7,381 nucleotides of DNA, taken from CAZAGT01 sp964484515 (GTDB lineage: Bacteria; Desulfobacterota; DSM-4660; Desulfatiglandales; HGW-15). Below the pieces are notes generated by a model. That model made no database searches. It was not told the DNA's origin and worked only from the letters and a program-made list of their open reading frames with translations. The translations under genes and the position numbers were made by a program. Of this stretch, positions 1 through 4,562 are shown one piece after another. The stretch is taken from NCBI GenBank assembly GCA_964484515.1, contig CAZAGT010000265.1, forward strand, positions 1 to 7,381. The letters are read 5' to 3'. The stretch's first letter is position 1; every line of letters begins with the position of its first letter.

Positions 1-371
1 ATCAGGGGTTCCTCCTCCCATGCCGGATCGGTCCCCTTCCGACAATCGGTGCGGCGACTCGTCCGGTGGCCATAATCACCGCCGGGCTCGCGATCGTCAC
101 GGGGCCTGCTCATAATGACAGCATCTTTGGCCGCTTGCTGCTCCTCATCGACCCCGCTCCCCACGATGGCGCCGAATAGGCTGCCGACAGCGGCACCAAT
201 CAGGGTTGCCCCCGGGCTCCCGCCCACGAGTTGGCCGCCAATCGCACCGAGACCGGCTCCCAGAGACGCTCCCAACTGGGTATTATAGCCATCATCTCCG
301 GGCGTGGTGGCGCACGCTGCGAGGGTCATCACCATGACAAAGATAGTCAGTATCTTGATGGCCCACTTCAT
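1..371 (-). CDS. Glycine-zipper lipoprotein, 3' end cut by window edge
   Basis: The frame is open from an ATG at 371-369 to the left edge, giving 123 codons with no stop, so the C-terminus lies outside. The N-terminus is a lipoprotein signal: charged start (MKWAIK), hydrophobic core to about residue 19, and a lipobox LAAC with the acylated Cys at 20. Residues 34-71 are a textbook glycine zipper, with Gly at 34, 38, 42, 46, 50, 54 and again at 59, 63, 67, 71. This predicts two tightly packed membrane helices, as in 17-kDa-antigen/YMGG-type proteins. A charged hydrophilic tail follows. Ala-Thr after Cys20 rather than Asp is compatible with outer-membrane sorting. The start is supported by AAAGGGGG at 378-385, six bases upstream. 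Family members are envelope proteins of poorly defined role, so no specific function is assigned. A 16-codon ORF ends one base before this start. Confidence 0.85.
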   Translation of the reverse strand, partial: MKWAIKILTIFVMVMTLAACATTPGDDGYNTQLGASLGAGLGAIGGQLVGGSPGATLIGAAVGSLFGAIVGSGVDEEQQAAKDAVIMSRPRDDREPGGDYGHRTSRRTDCRKGTDPAWEEEPL

Positions 372-372
372 C

Positions 373-423
373 TTATACCCCCTTTGAGAGGATACCCTCT
401 CGATAACCTCGCACCTCCTCCAT
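373..423 (-). CDS. Possible 16-codon leader ORF upstream of the lipoprotein
   Basis: An ATG at 423-421 opens a short frame (MEEVRGYREGILSKGV) whose TAA at 375-373 is one base from the lipoprotein ATG, in a different frame. That spacing is what translational coupling would need. There is no clear Shine-Dalgarno site in front of its own ATG, and a 16-codon ORF in this position can arise by chance. It also spans the hairpin at 386-401 and the lipoprotein ribosome binding site. This is a candidate only. Confidence 0.2.
   Translation of the reverse strand: MEEVRGYREGILSKGV
386..401 (-). promoter_or_regulatory. Hairpin abutting the lipoprotein ribosome binding site
   Basis: GAGAGG (386-391) and CCTCTC (396-401) form a perfect 6-bp stem with a 4-base loop. 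In the minus-strand transcript it sits directly 5' of the AAAGGGGG ribosome binding site (378-385). It could affect ribosome access or mRNA stability, but there is no U-run, so it is not a terminator. The inverted repeat is seen directly and the role is inferred. Confidence 0.35.
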
Positions 424-555
424 TAACACCGTTATTCGCGATTTACATCAGATATTGAGTGTCCGGGTTACCCTCAGGATACCCGGTTGACGGGACTCGG
501 ACCGATAGACTCAGAACATATCAGAGTTCGGCGCAACCCACCATACGCCATTTTT

Positions 556-586
556 ATTATATTAGGTATGGTCATCGGACCGGCAA
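556..586 (-). promoter_or_regulatory. Possible sigma-70-type promoter for the lipoprotein gene
   Basis: On the minus strand a perfect -10 box TATAAT (561-556) lies in a locally AT-rich patch of an otherwise GC-rich region. The best -35 partner is TTGCCG (586-581) at a long 19-base spacing. Transcription would start near 549 and give a leader of about 180 nt before the lipoprotein ATG. The -10 is convincing and the -35 is not. Confidence 0.3.
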
Positions 587-601
587 AATCAAGGACGTCG
601 T

Positions 602-639
602 CGGTTCGGTATGGCTTCGTCAGCCTCTCAATCCAACCG
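602..639. other. Weak two-tier stem-loop after the cytochrome gene
   Basis: CGGTT (602-606) and AACCG (635-639) enclose a second small stem, GGCT (613-616) and AGCC (622-625), starting about 10 bases past the cytochrome stop in that gene's direction. It has no U-run and large internal loops, so it is at best an mRNA 3'-end structure. The rest of 372-650 holds only the lipoprotein leader elements, and I see no further gene there. Confidence 0.15.
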
Positions 640-650
640 CAGATCCCGGC

Positions 651-1115
651 TTAGTCCTTCTCATGGCATCCATAGCATTTGCGATAGGGCCCGGTGCGTT
701 CATTGCACTCCGCCAGCCTCTTATGGCAATTCTTACAGTTGACATGGTAGGCCGTTTGGAGCTTCATCGCAGTGCCTTCTTTTCGCAATGGATTGTGGCA
801 CTGGCTGCATTTTTGGGTCTTCCCCAGTGGGGACCAGACATTTGTATGATCCTTGAAAACGTGGTGGCATTCCCAACAAGAGACTTTGTAATCGCGGGCG
901 TGCTTTGTGTGGTTGAAGTCCACCGGACCCTTTCGGTCTTTTTTGTAGCCTTTGTTATCAATCCGAATCACGTCCTGACTGGATGAACTGGAGACCTGCG
1001 TTTCGGCATTCACGATATCTGTTAGGTCATCGAAGATCCCTAGATGAGCCGTTCCGGCTATCACGAGTGTCAGAAGCCCGCAGAACAGATAGGCCAACCT
1101 CCTATGACGTTGCAT
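651..1115 (-). CDS. Periplasmic class III tetraheme cytochrome c (c3 type)
   Basis: The protein has 154 residues. An N-terminal membrane segment at about 7-27 after MQRHRR looks like a Sec signal, required because heme is attached in the periplasm. Four CxxCH heme sites follow at 80-84, 103-107, 127-131 and 147-151. The extra histidines match the sixth-ligand pattern of cytochrome c3: H69 and H72 as an HxxH pair before the first heme, H85 in CxxCHH, and H124 just before the third heme. Bis-His tetraheme c3 proteins are small low-potential electron carriers for hydrogenases, formate dehydrogenases or membrane quinone-linked complexes. The partner cannot be named because no oxidoreductase is in the window. 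All four sites are CxxCH, whereas classical Desulfovibrio c3 has two CxxxxCH sites. The start is well set by AAGGAGGA at 1120-1127. The gene is divergent from the histidine kinase. Confidence 0.93.
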   Translation of the reverse strand: MQRHRRLAYLFCGLLTLVIAGTAHLGIFDDLTDIVNAETQVSSSSSQDVIRIDNKGYKKDRKGPVDFNHTKHARDYKVSCWECHHVFKDHTNVWSPLGKTQKCSQCHNPLRKEGTAMKLQTAYHVNCKNCHKRLAECNERTGPYRKCYGCHEKD

Positions 1116-1167
1116 GTCTTCCTCCTTGGTTTATTGCTGATGAAGCCGCGCACGATGTCGTGGGAAA

Positions 1168-1196
1168 CGTTTACAATAGTTCCTCAAAGGGGTCAA
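1168..1196 (-). promoter_or_regulatory. Possible weak promoter for the cytochrome gene
   Basis: On the minus strand TTGACC (1196-1191, five of six to the -35 consensus) is followed after 17 bases by TAAACG (1173-1168), a poor -10. It lies about 50 bases upstream of the cytochrome start. The spacing is right but the -10 is weak, so an activator or another site may be used. Confidence 0.25.
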
Positions 1197-1230
1197 GGGC
1201 TTGATCCGTTGCACTAACCCCAAAACTATC

Positions 1231-1249
1231 GATCCGGGTGGTTCGGATC
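1231..1249 (+). promoter_or_regulatory. Dyad, candidate enhancer-binding-protein site
   Basis: GATCCG (1231-1236) and CGGATC (1244-1249) form a perfect 6-bp inverted repeat around 7 bases. The centre is about 90 bp upstream of the start predicted for the sigma-54-type promoter at 1305-1320. Sigma-54 activators usually bind dyads at about this distance. The repeat is seen directly; the link to an activator is inferred from position only. It could equally serve the divergent cytochrome promoter. Confidence 0.3.
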
Positions 1250-1304
1250 CCTATCAAGGGAACGCATAGGCACCTCTTCGGGCGCCGGTGTCGTGGATGA
1301 CCTT

Positions 1305-1320
1305 TGGCACGTTTCCTGCT
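1305..1320 (+). promoter_or_regulatory. Sigma-54 (RpoN) type -24/-12 promoter
   Basis: TGGCACGTTTCCTGCT matches the RpoN consensus TGGCACG-N4-TTGCW at every position except C for T just before the -12 TGC. The GG and GC elements have exactly the required spacing. It is intergenic and points toward the kinase, with a start expected near 1331. Similar GG/GC matches occur in coding DNA of this window, but they are poorer or wrongly spaced. RpoN-dependent start would need an AAA+ enhancer-binding protein, none of which is encoded here. Confidence 0.5.
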
Positions 1321-1414
1321 GACCTTACCTGATTGCGCTTTTGGCGTTGGATTTCTTTCAAGAATCCAGCAATTGATACTGCCTTGCGGCATCCGTCGGG
1401 TCTCAGTAAAGACT

Positions 1415-1437
1415 CCCCGCCCAAAGGACGGGGTTTT
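1415..1437 (+). terminator. Intrinsic terminator, plus strand
   Basis: CCCCG (1415-1419) pairs with CGGGG (1429-1433). After one C/A mismatch, CC (1421-1422) pairs with GG (1426-1427) around an AAA loop, and TTTTCT follows at 1434-1439. This is a strong, compact Rho-independent terminator in the plus direction. It stands about 85 bp after the predicted sigma-54 start and about 135 bp before the kinase ATG, so it would end a short RNA or act as an attenuator. GC-rich hairpins of this look also occur at IS200/IS605 element ends, but no transposase remnant was recognised nearby. Confidence 0.6.
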
Positions 1438-1463
1438 CTACACCAGTATAAAACGGGTATGAT
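1435..1463 (+). promoter_or_regulatory. Possible weak sigma-70 promoter for the kinase
   Basis: TATGAT (1458-1463, five of six to -10) follows TTTCTA (1435-1440, three of six to -35) after 17 bases, just past the terminator. Its leader would be about 100 nt. It offers a way to transcribe the kinase independently of the upstream terminated unit. The -35 is poor. Confidence 0.22.
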
Positions 1464-1571
1464 TTCGCTCGGACCCATTCCCAGGCCCTGGCCTTCAGAA
1501 AGGGCCGTGAAATAGGCCTCGCGAAACCTTACCCGGACGTATCCCTCAGAACGGTATCCGAAACGCTACGA

Positions 1572-3230
1572 ATGGCAAACCACGACAAAACCTCCTATGA
1601 CAACCTGGAACAGCGTGTTGCCGAGCGAACAGCCGAGATCGCCAGGACAAACGATAGGCTCCATCAGGAGATCAATGTTCGAAAAAAGGCCGAGGAGGCC
1701 CTGCGGCAGTCCTATGAGATCTTGCTTATGGTGCTCGACAGCATTGATGCGGACGTCTATGTGGCTGATCTCGAAACCTATGAGATTATATTGGCCAATA
1801 GACACATGAAGGACAGCTTCGGGCAGGACCTTGAAGGCAAATCCTGCTATGAGGTGTTGCGTTCTGAGTCCAAACCCTGTGCCCATTGCAGCAATTCGAA
1901 ATTACTAAACGATCAGGGGCTCCCTACGGGTGTCCTCGTATGGGAAGGCCGGAATCCGGTCACTCGAAAACAATACATCAATTGGGATCGGGCGATCAAG
2001 TGGACGGATGGTCGATTCGTCCGTTTGCAGATCGCCATGGATGTCACGAAGCTCAGGGAGACCGAGCAGGAAAAGAAGAAACTCGAATCGCAACTCCTAC
2101 ACGCCCAGCGGATAGAGTCGATTGGGACCCTTGCCGGCGGCATCGCTCACAACTTTAACAACCTTCTGATGAGCATCCAGGGAAATGCCTCGCTCATGCT
2201 CTTGGACACCGACCCTGCTCATCCTCATTATGAAAGGCTCCAGAGCATCGGGGAATCGGTCGATCACGGCTCCAGACTGACTAGCCAGCTTCTTGGCTAC
2301 GCCAGACAGGGGAGATACGAGGTCCGGCCCATCGATTTAAATCTGTTGGTGCAAGAGACCTCCCATACCTTCGCGATGGCAAGAAGAGAGATCAGGGTTC
2401 ACCTTGAGCTTGCTGAAGACCTATTGGGTATCGAGGCCGACCAAGGACAGATTGAACAGGCCCTTATGAATCTGTATGTCAACGCCGCCGATGCTATGCC
2501 CCAAGGCGGCGATCTTCTCTTGCGGACGACGAACGTCCGTTATGAAGAGATGACCGGAAAGGCCTATCACCCACGGCCCGGGACCTACGTTCTCTTAACG
2601 TTGAAGGATACGGGCGTCGGCATGGACCAGGAGACCATGGACCGAATCTTTGAGCCGTTTTTTACGACAAAGGGGTTGGTCAGAGGCACAGGACTTGGCC
2701 TGGCCTCCGTCTATGGCATCGTGAAGAGCCATGGAGGTTATATCGATGTAGAGTCTTCGAAGAATAGGGGAAGCACTTTCAGCCTTTATTTGCCAAGCAC
2801 TGAGAAGGGCGTCACGAAAGAGAAAGGGGGATCGAAGGCGTTTATGGAAGGGAAAGGGACGGTACTCTTGGTCGACGATGAGGAGATGGTCGTTGATGTG
2901 GGAGAGCAGATGCTCAAGAGATTAGGCTACGATGTTGTCCTGGCTCGGAGCGGTGCGGAGAGCTTAAAGGTGTATCAGGATCATCAGGACAAGATCGACA
3001 TGGTTATCTTGGACATGATTATGCCCGACATGGGCGGTGGGGAGACCTATGACCGGCTAAAGGAGTTCGATCCGGCGGTCAAGGTGCTCCTCTCCAGCGG
3101 ATATAGCATCGACGGGCAAGCCACGGAGATCCTCGAGCGAGGCTGCGACGGCTTCATCCAGAAACCGTTTAACTTGAAGAGCCTCTCCGAGAAGATCAGA
3201 GAGGTGTTGGATGATTTTCAACCCCCCTAG
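1572..3230 (+). CDS. Soluble hybrid histidine kinase (PAS-HisKA-HATPase-REC)
   Basis: The protein has 552 residues and no membrane segment. Order: coiled coil about 10-50 (LEQRVAERTAEI...), PAS about 51-160, HisKA about 178-245 with phospho-accepting H193 (GGIAHNFNN), HATPase_c about 285-408 (N-box N300/N304, G1 DTGVGM 346-351, F-box FEPFF 360-364, G2 GTGLGLA 372-378), and receiver about 429-547 (acidic D435/D436, phospho-acceptor D481, S508/S509, K531). It is therefore complete for autophosphorylation and intramolecular phosphotransfer; the next relay partner is not in the window. The PAS carries a cysteine set, C92 and a CAHC pair (103, 106), which may bind metal or sense redox. The residue after H193 is Asn instead of the usual Asp/Glu. 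No Shine-Dalgarno site precedes the ATG, but no other ATG, GTG or TTG is available in frame back to the stop at 1449. The N-terminus begins in a linker-like coiled coil, as if a sensor domain were missing. Confidence 0.93.
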   Translation: MANHDKTSYDNLEQRVAERTAEIARTNDRLHQEINVRKKAEEALRQSYEILLMVLDSIDADVYVADLETYEIILANRHMKDSFGQDLEGKSCYEVLRSESKPCAHCSNSKLLNDQGLPTGVLVWEGRNPVTRKQYINWDRAIKWTDGRFVRLQIAMDVTKLRETEQEKKKLESQLLHAQRIESIGTLAGGIAHNFNNLLMSIQGNASLMLLDTDPAHPHYERLQSIGESVDHGSRLTSQLLGYARQGRYEVRPIDLNLLVQETSHTFAMARREIRVHLELAEDLLGIEADQGQIEQALMNLYVNAADAMPQGGDLLLRTTNVRYEEMTGKAYHPRPGTYVLLTLKDTGVGMDQETMDRIFEPFFTTKGLVRGTGLGLASVYGIVKSHGGYIDVESSKNRGSTFSLYLPSTEKGVTKEKGGSKAFMEGKGTVLLVDDEEMVVDVGEQMLKRLGYDVVLARSGAESLKVYQDHQDKIDMVILDMIMPDMGGGETYDRLKEFDPAVKVLLSSGYSIDGQATEILERGCDGFIQKPFNLKSLSEKIREVLDDFQPP

Positions 3231-3250
3231 GAGGCTGTCGGAAGACCTCC
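3230..3250. other. Short stem in the 50-bp convergent gap
   Basis: GGAGG (3230-3234) and CCTCC (3246-3250) pair around 11 bases between the ends of the kinase and HDOD genes. GAAGA (3241-3245) and TCTTC (3262-3266) offer an alternative pairing. Neither strand has a U-run, so this is not a clear intrinsic terminator, though convergent genes usually share one here. Confidence 0.2.
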
Positions 3251-3280
3251 ATCTGCCGCGCTCTTCTCTTCCTTCTCTCA

Positions 3281-4138
3281 TCAATGAACCGCGAGAAAGC
3301 TGTCCACGGAATCCTTGTACTCCTGAAGTCTGACCTGCAACTCCGCCAGTACAAGGTCGGAGGCCATTACGTTAATCGCCTCCGGCGTCGTCGAGAGCAT
3401 CAACCCTGGATCGCTCTTGAGGCCAATCCCCAGTTTGTGGCAAGTAAGATTCACAAGCCTGATTAGATTCACCAGCACGCTTTCGTCGCTCAGCTCGACG
3501 TTATGGTGTTTGGCGACCACTTGGCAGTAGCTCTCCGGCATGTTCAGATGCCGCATCAGCATCTCACCTTGAGCCGTATGCATGGTCTCCAAGATGTCTT
3601 GGACCACATTCCCGGATACGTTGGACTCGATCGATTCCGACTGCTGCAGGTCCTCGACGATCCGTAAGAGCAGCAGCTTGCCGATGTCATGCAGGAGGCC
3701 CGCCATAAAGGCCTCTTCAGCGAGTCTATCCAAACCCAAATGCAGGGCCATCCAACGGCTACCGACAGCTACCCCGAGGGCGTGACTCCACAACGGTGGC
3801 ATGAGACGCTGGAGTTCCGCTTTATGTGAAAAATAGGATCGCTTTTGGGTGACCATCATCACCATGTTGGCGATGCTTTTATCCCCAAGCCGTACGATCG
3901 CATCCTGGATCGTCTTGACCGGATGCAATCCGGCATAGAAAGGAGCATTGGCCACCTTGAGGACATGAGAGGCCAAGGCTTGATCACGTTGGATCGCCTC
4001 GGCGATCGTCTTGGCACTGCATTCGCCTGCGGAGAGCATTTGCTGAACCTTCACGGCCACGGCATCGAAGACAGGGAGCTCTAATCCGCCCTGATCGAGC
4101 CTTTCCTTCACGAATTCGATGATGGATCCTTGGGGCAT
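3281..4138 (-). CDS. HDOD domain signalling protein
   Basis: The protein has 285 residues and consists almost entirely of one HDOD domain (about 15-225), followed by a 60-residue helical tail. Family features include LPVFDAVAVKVQQML at the start, the helix pair around IAEAIQRDQALASHVLKVAN, then H119 (LWSHALGVA), the HD pair H150-D151 in GLLHDIGK, H187, and HH at 211-212. HDOD proteins are non-enzymatic or degenerate relatives of HD phosphohydrolases that act as signalling scaffolds, often linked to c-di-GMP, motility, pili and stress. Here H150-D151 and several histidines are retained, so metal binding is possible, but nothing shows catalysis. No second output domain is attached. The ATG at 4138 has only a weak AAAGAG site and lies 22 bases from a near-palindrome at 4161-4174. 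It is downstream of the PilB-type fusion gene on the same strand, but 424 bases away. Confidence 0.88.
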   Translation of the reverse strand: MPQGSIIEFVKERLDQGGLELPVFDAVAVKVQQMLSAGECSAKTIAEAIQRDQALASHVLKVANAPFYAGLHPVKTIQDAIVRLGDKSIANMVMMVTQKRSYFSHKAELQRLMPPLWSHALGVAVGSRWMALHLGLDRLAEEAFMAGLLHDIGKLLLLRIVEDLQQSESIESNVSGNVVQDILETMHTAQGEMLMRHLNMPESYCQVVAKHHNVELSDESVLVNLIRLVNLTCHKLGIGLKSDPGLMLSTTPEAINVMASDLVLAELQVRLQEYKDSVDSFLAVH

Positions 4139-4160
4139 CGTGACTCTTTAGCTCGTATGA

Positions 4161-4174
4161 AACTTCATGAAATT
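4161..4174. promoter_or_regulatory. Near-palindrome just upstream of HDOD start
   Basis: AACTTCATGAAATT is a 14-bp palindrome with one mismatched pair, 22 bases upstream of the HDOD ATG. A perfect version is at 4448-4461. The form suits a dimeric repressor site, but it is also part of the outer block of the inverted repeat, so it may be repeat sequence only. Confidence 0.25.
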
Positions 4175-4447
4175 AGGACGTTAAAGCCTTTACGCCTGGC
4201 CATGGGGGTCTCTTTTCAAAAACGAAAACCCGCTCGAACGTTGAAGAGGCTTGCAAGCCAGGCGGCCGGAGCAGATTCAGAGAATGGGCCAAGGCTATCA
4301 ATCCGGCCTATACCGCGGAAGCCCTCCGGCCGCCTCAGGTAGCGCCTTATGCCGAGACAACGCACTCAACTCCTCGTTTTTGAAAAGAGACCCCCATGGC
4401 CGGGCGAACAGATGTCGAAGAATCTCAAAATGTCAAATTCGTGGACT

Positions 4448-4461
4448 AACTTCATGAAGTT
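4448..4461. promoter_or_regulatory. Perfect 14-bp palindrome AACTTCATGAAGTT
   Basis: The sequence is its own reverse complement over 14 bases. Its partner at 4161-4174 is 287 bp away centre to centre. It may be a second operator or simply the end of the repeat element. Confidence 0.25.
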
Positions 4462-4464
4462 TCC

Positions 4465-4483
4465 CGGTCGGTGCATCCGACCG
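4465..4483. other. GC-rich 7-bp stem-loop beside the large repeat
   Basis: CGGTCGG (4465-4471) and CCGACCG (4477-4483) form a perfect stem with a TGCAT loop, immediately outside the right end of the nested repeat. No U-run follows on either strand. It could help end the fusion-gene transcript by a factor-dependent route or mark the insertion point of the repeat. Confidence 0.35.
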
Positions 4484-4523
4484 CTCCCGCGGCAAGCGGC
4501 GGTGCTGACTAGGATCATTATTG

Positions 4524-4561
4524 GTCGTTGCAAGGGATCAACGTGAGATCCATTCAACGAC
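4524..4561 (-). terminator. Bipartite hairpin directly after the fusion gene stop
   Basis: GTCGTTG (4524-4530) pairs with CAACGAC (4555-4561), and inside it GGATC (4535-4539) pairs with GATCC (4547-4551) around a 7-base loop. That makes 12 bp in two stems separated by an internal loop. In the gene's direction it starts one base past the TGA (4565-4563). It is followed by CAATAATG rather than a U-run, so it is not a classical intrinsic terminator. mRNA 3'-end protection or factor-dependent termination is more likely. Confidence 0.35.
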
Positions 4562-4562
4562 G

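Larger units (their letters stand above)
1116..1571. other. Divergent intergenic region, no convincing protein gene
   Basis: These 456 bases separate the cytochrome (minus) from the kinase (plus). Short ORFs exist on both strands but none shows a recognisable domain or a good ribosome binding site. What can be seen is a weak cytochrome promoter (1168-1196), a dyad (1231-1249), a sigma-54-type promoter (1305-1320), small stems at 1349-1367 and 1380-1391, an intrinsic terminator (1415-1437), a -10-like TATGAT (1458-1463) and a 6-bp stem, GGCCCT (1484-1489) with AGGGCC (1501-1506). Confidence 0.7.
4159..4463. repeat. Nested inverted repeat of about 305 bp (MITE-like or doublet)
   Basis: Three pairs of inverted blocks are arranged concentrically: outer 4159-4176 with 4446-4463 (17 of 18 bases), middle 4198-4225 with 4374-4401 (28 of 28), inner 4260-4271 with 4324-4335 (12 of 12). 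The middle arms begin GGCCATGGGGG and end CAAAAACGA. Spacers differ in length and sequence between arms (21 against 44 bases, 34 against 38), and the centre is 52 bases. This looks like two inverted copies of one repeat unit, or an old palindromic mobile element. No transposase ORF is present and I found no clear target-site duplication. It fills most of the gap between the fusion gene and the HDOD gene; any transcript through it would fold into a long hairpin. Confidence 0.85.

Noticed and set aside
794..809. A TGGCAC-containing sigma-54-like site inside the cytochrome gene
   Set aside because: The distance between the GG and GC elements is two bases short and it lies antisense in coding sequence.
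459..986. A 175-codon plus-strand ORF overlapping the cytochrome gene
   Set aside because: It is the antisense shadow of the tetraheme cytochrome, whose heme motifs, signal segment and ribosome binding site are decisive. The antisense protein has no recognisable domain.
1171..1392. A minus-strand ORF beginning MPQGSI, like the HDOD protein start
   Set aside because: The resemblance stops after six residues and there is no HDOD sequence afterwards, so it is treated as coincidence rather than a duplicated gene start.
1415..1440. Right-end hairpin of an IS200/IS605 element
   Set aside because: The hairpin and its flanks look like such ends, but translations upstream show no TnpA or TnpB remnant and no left end was found. 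Terminator is the simpler call.
4005..4021. A TGGCACTGCATTCGC sigma-54-like match inside the HDOD gene
   Set aside because: GG/GC spacing fits, but the site is in coding DNA, antisense, and has no target gene in that direction.
4431..4436. A perfect minus-strand -35 box TTGACA inside the large repeat, as an HDOD promoter
   Set aside because: No acceptable -10 box occurs at 15-18 bases spacing, so no promoter is called.
4130..4457. Small plus-strand ORFs across the nested repeat
   Set aside because: They are read through inverted repeat arms, lack ribosome binding sites and show no domain. Their open frames reflect repeat composition.
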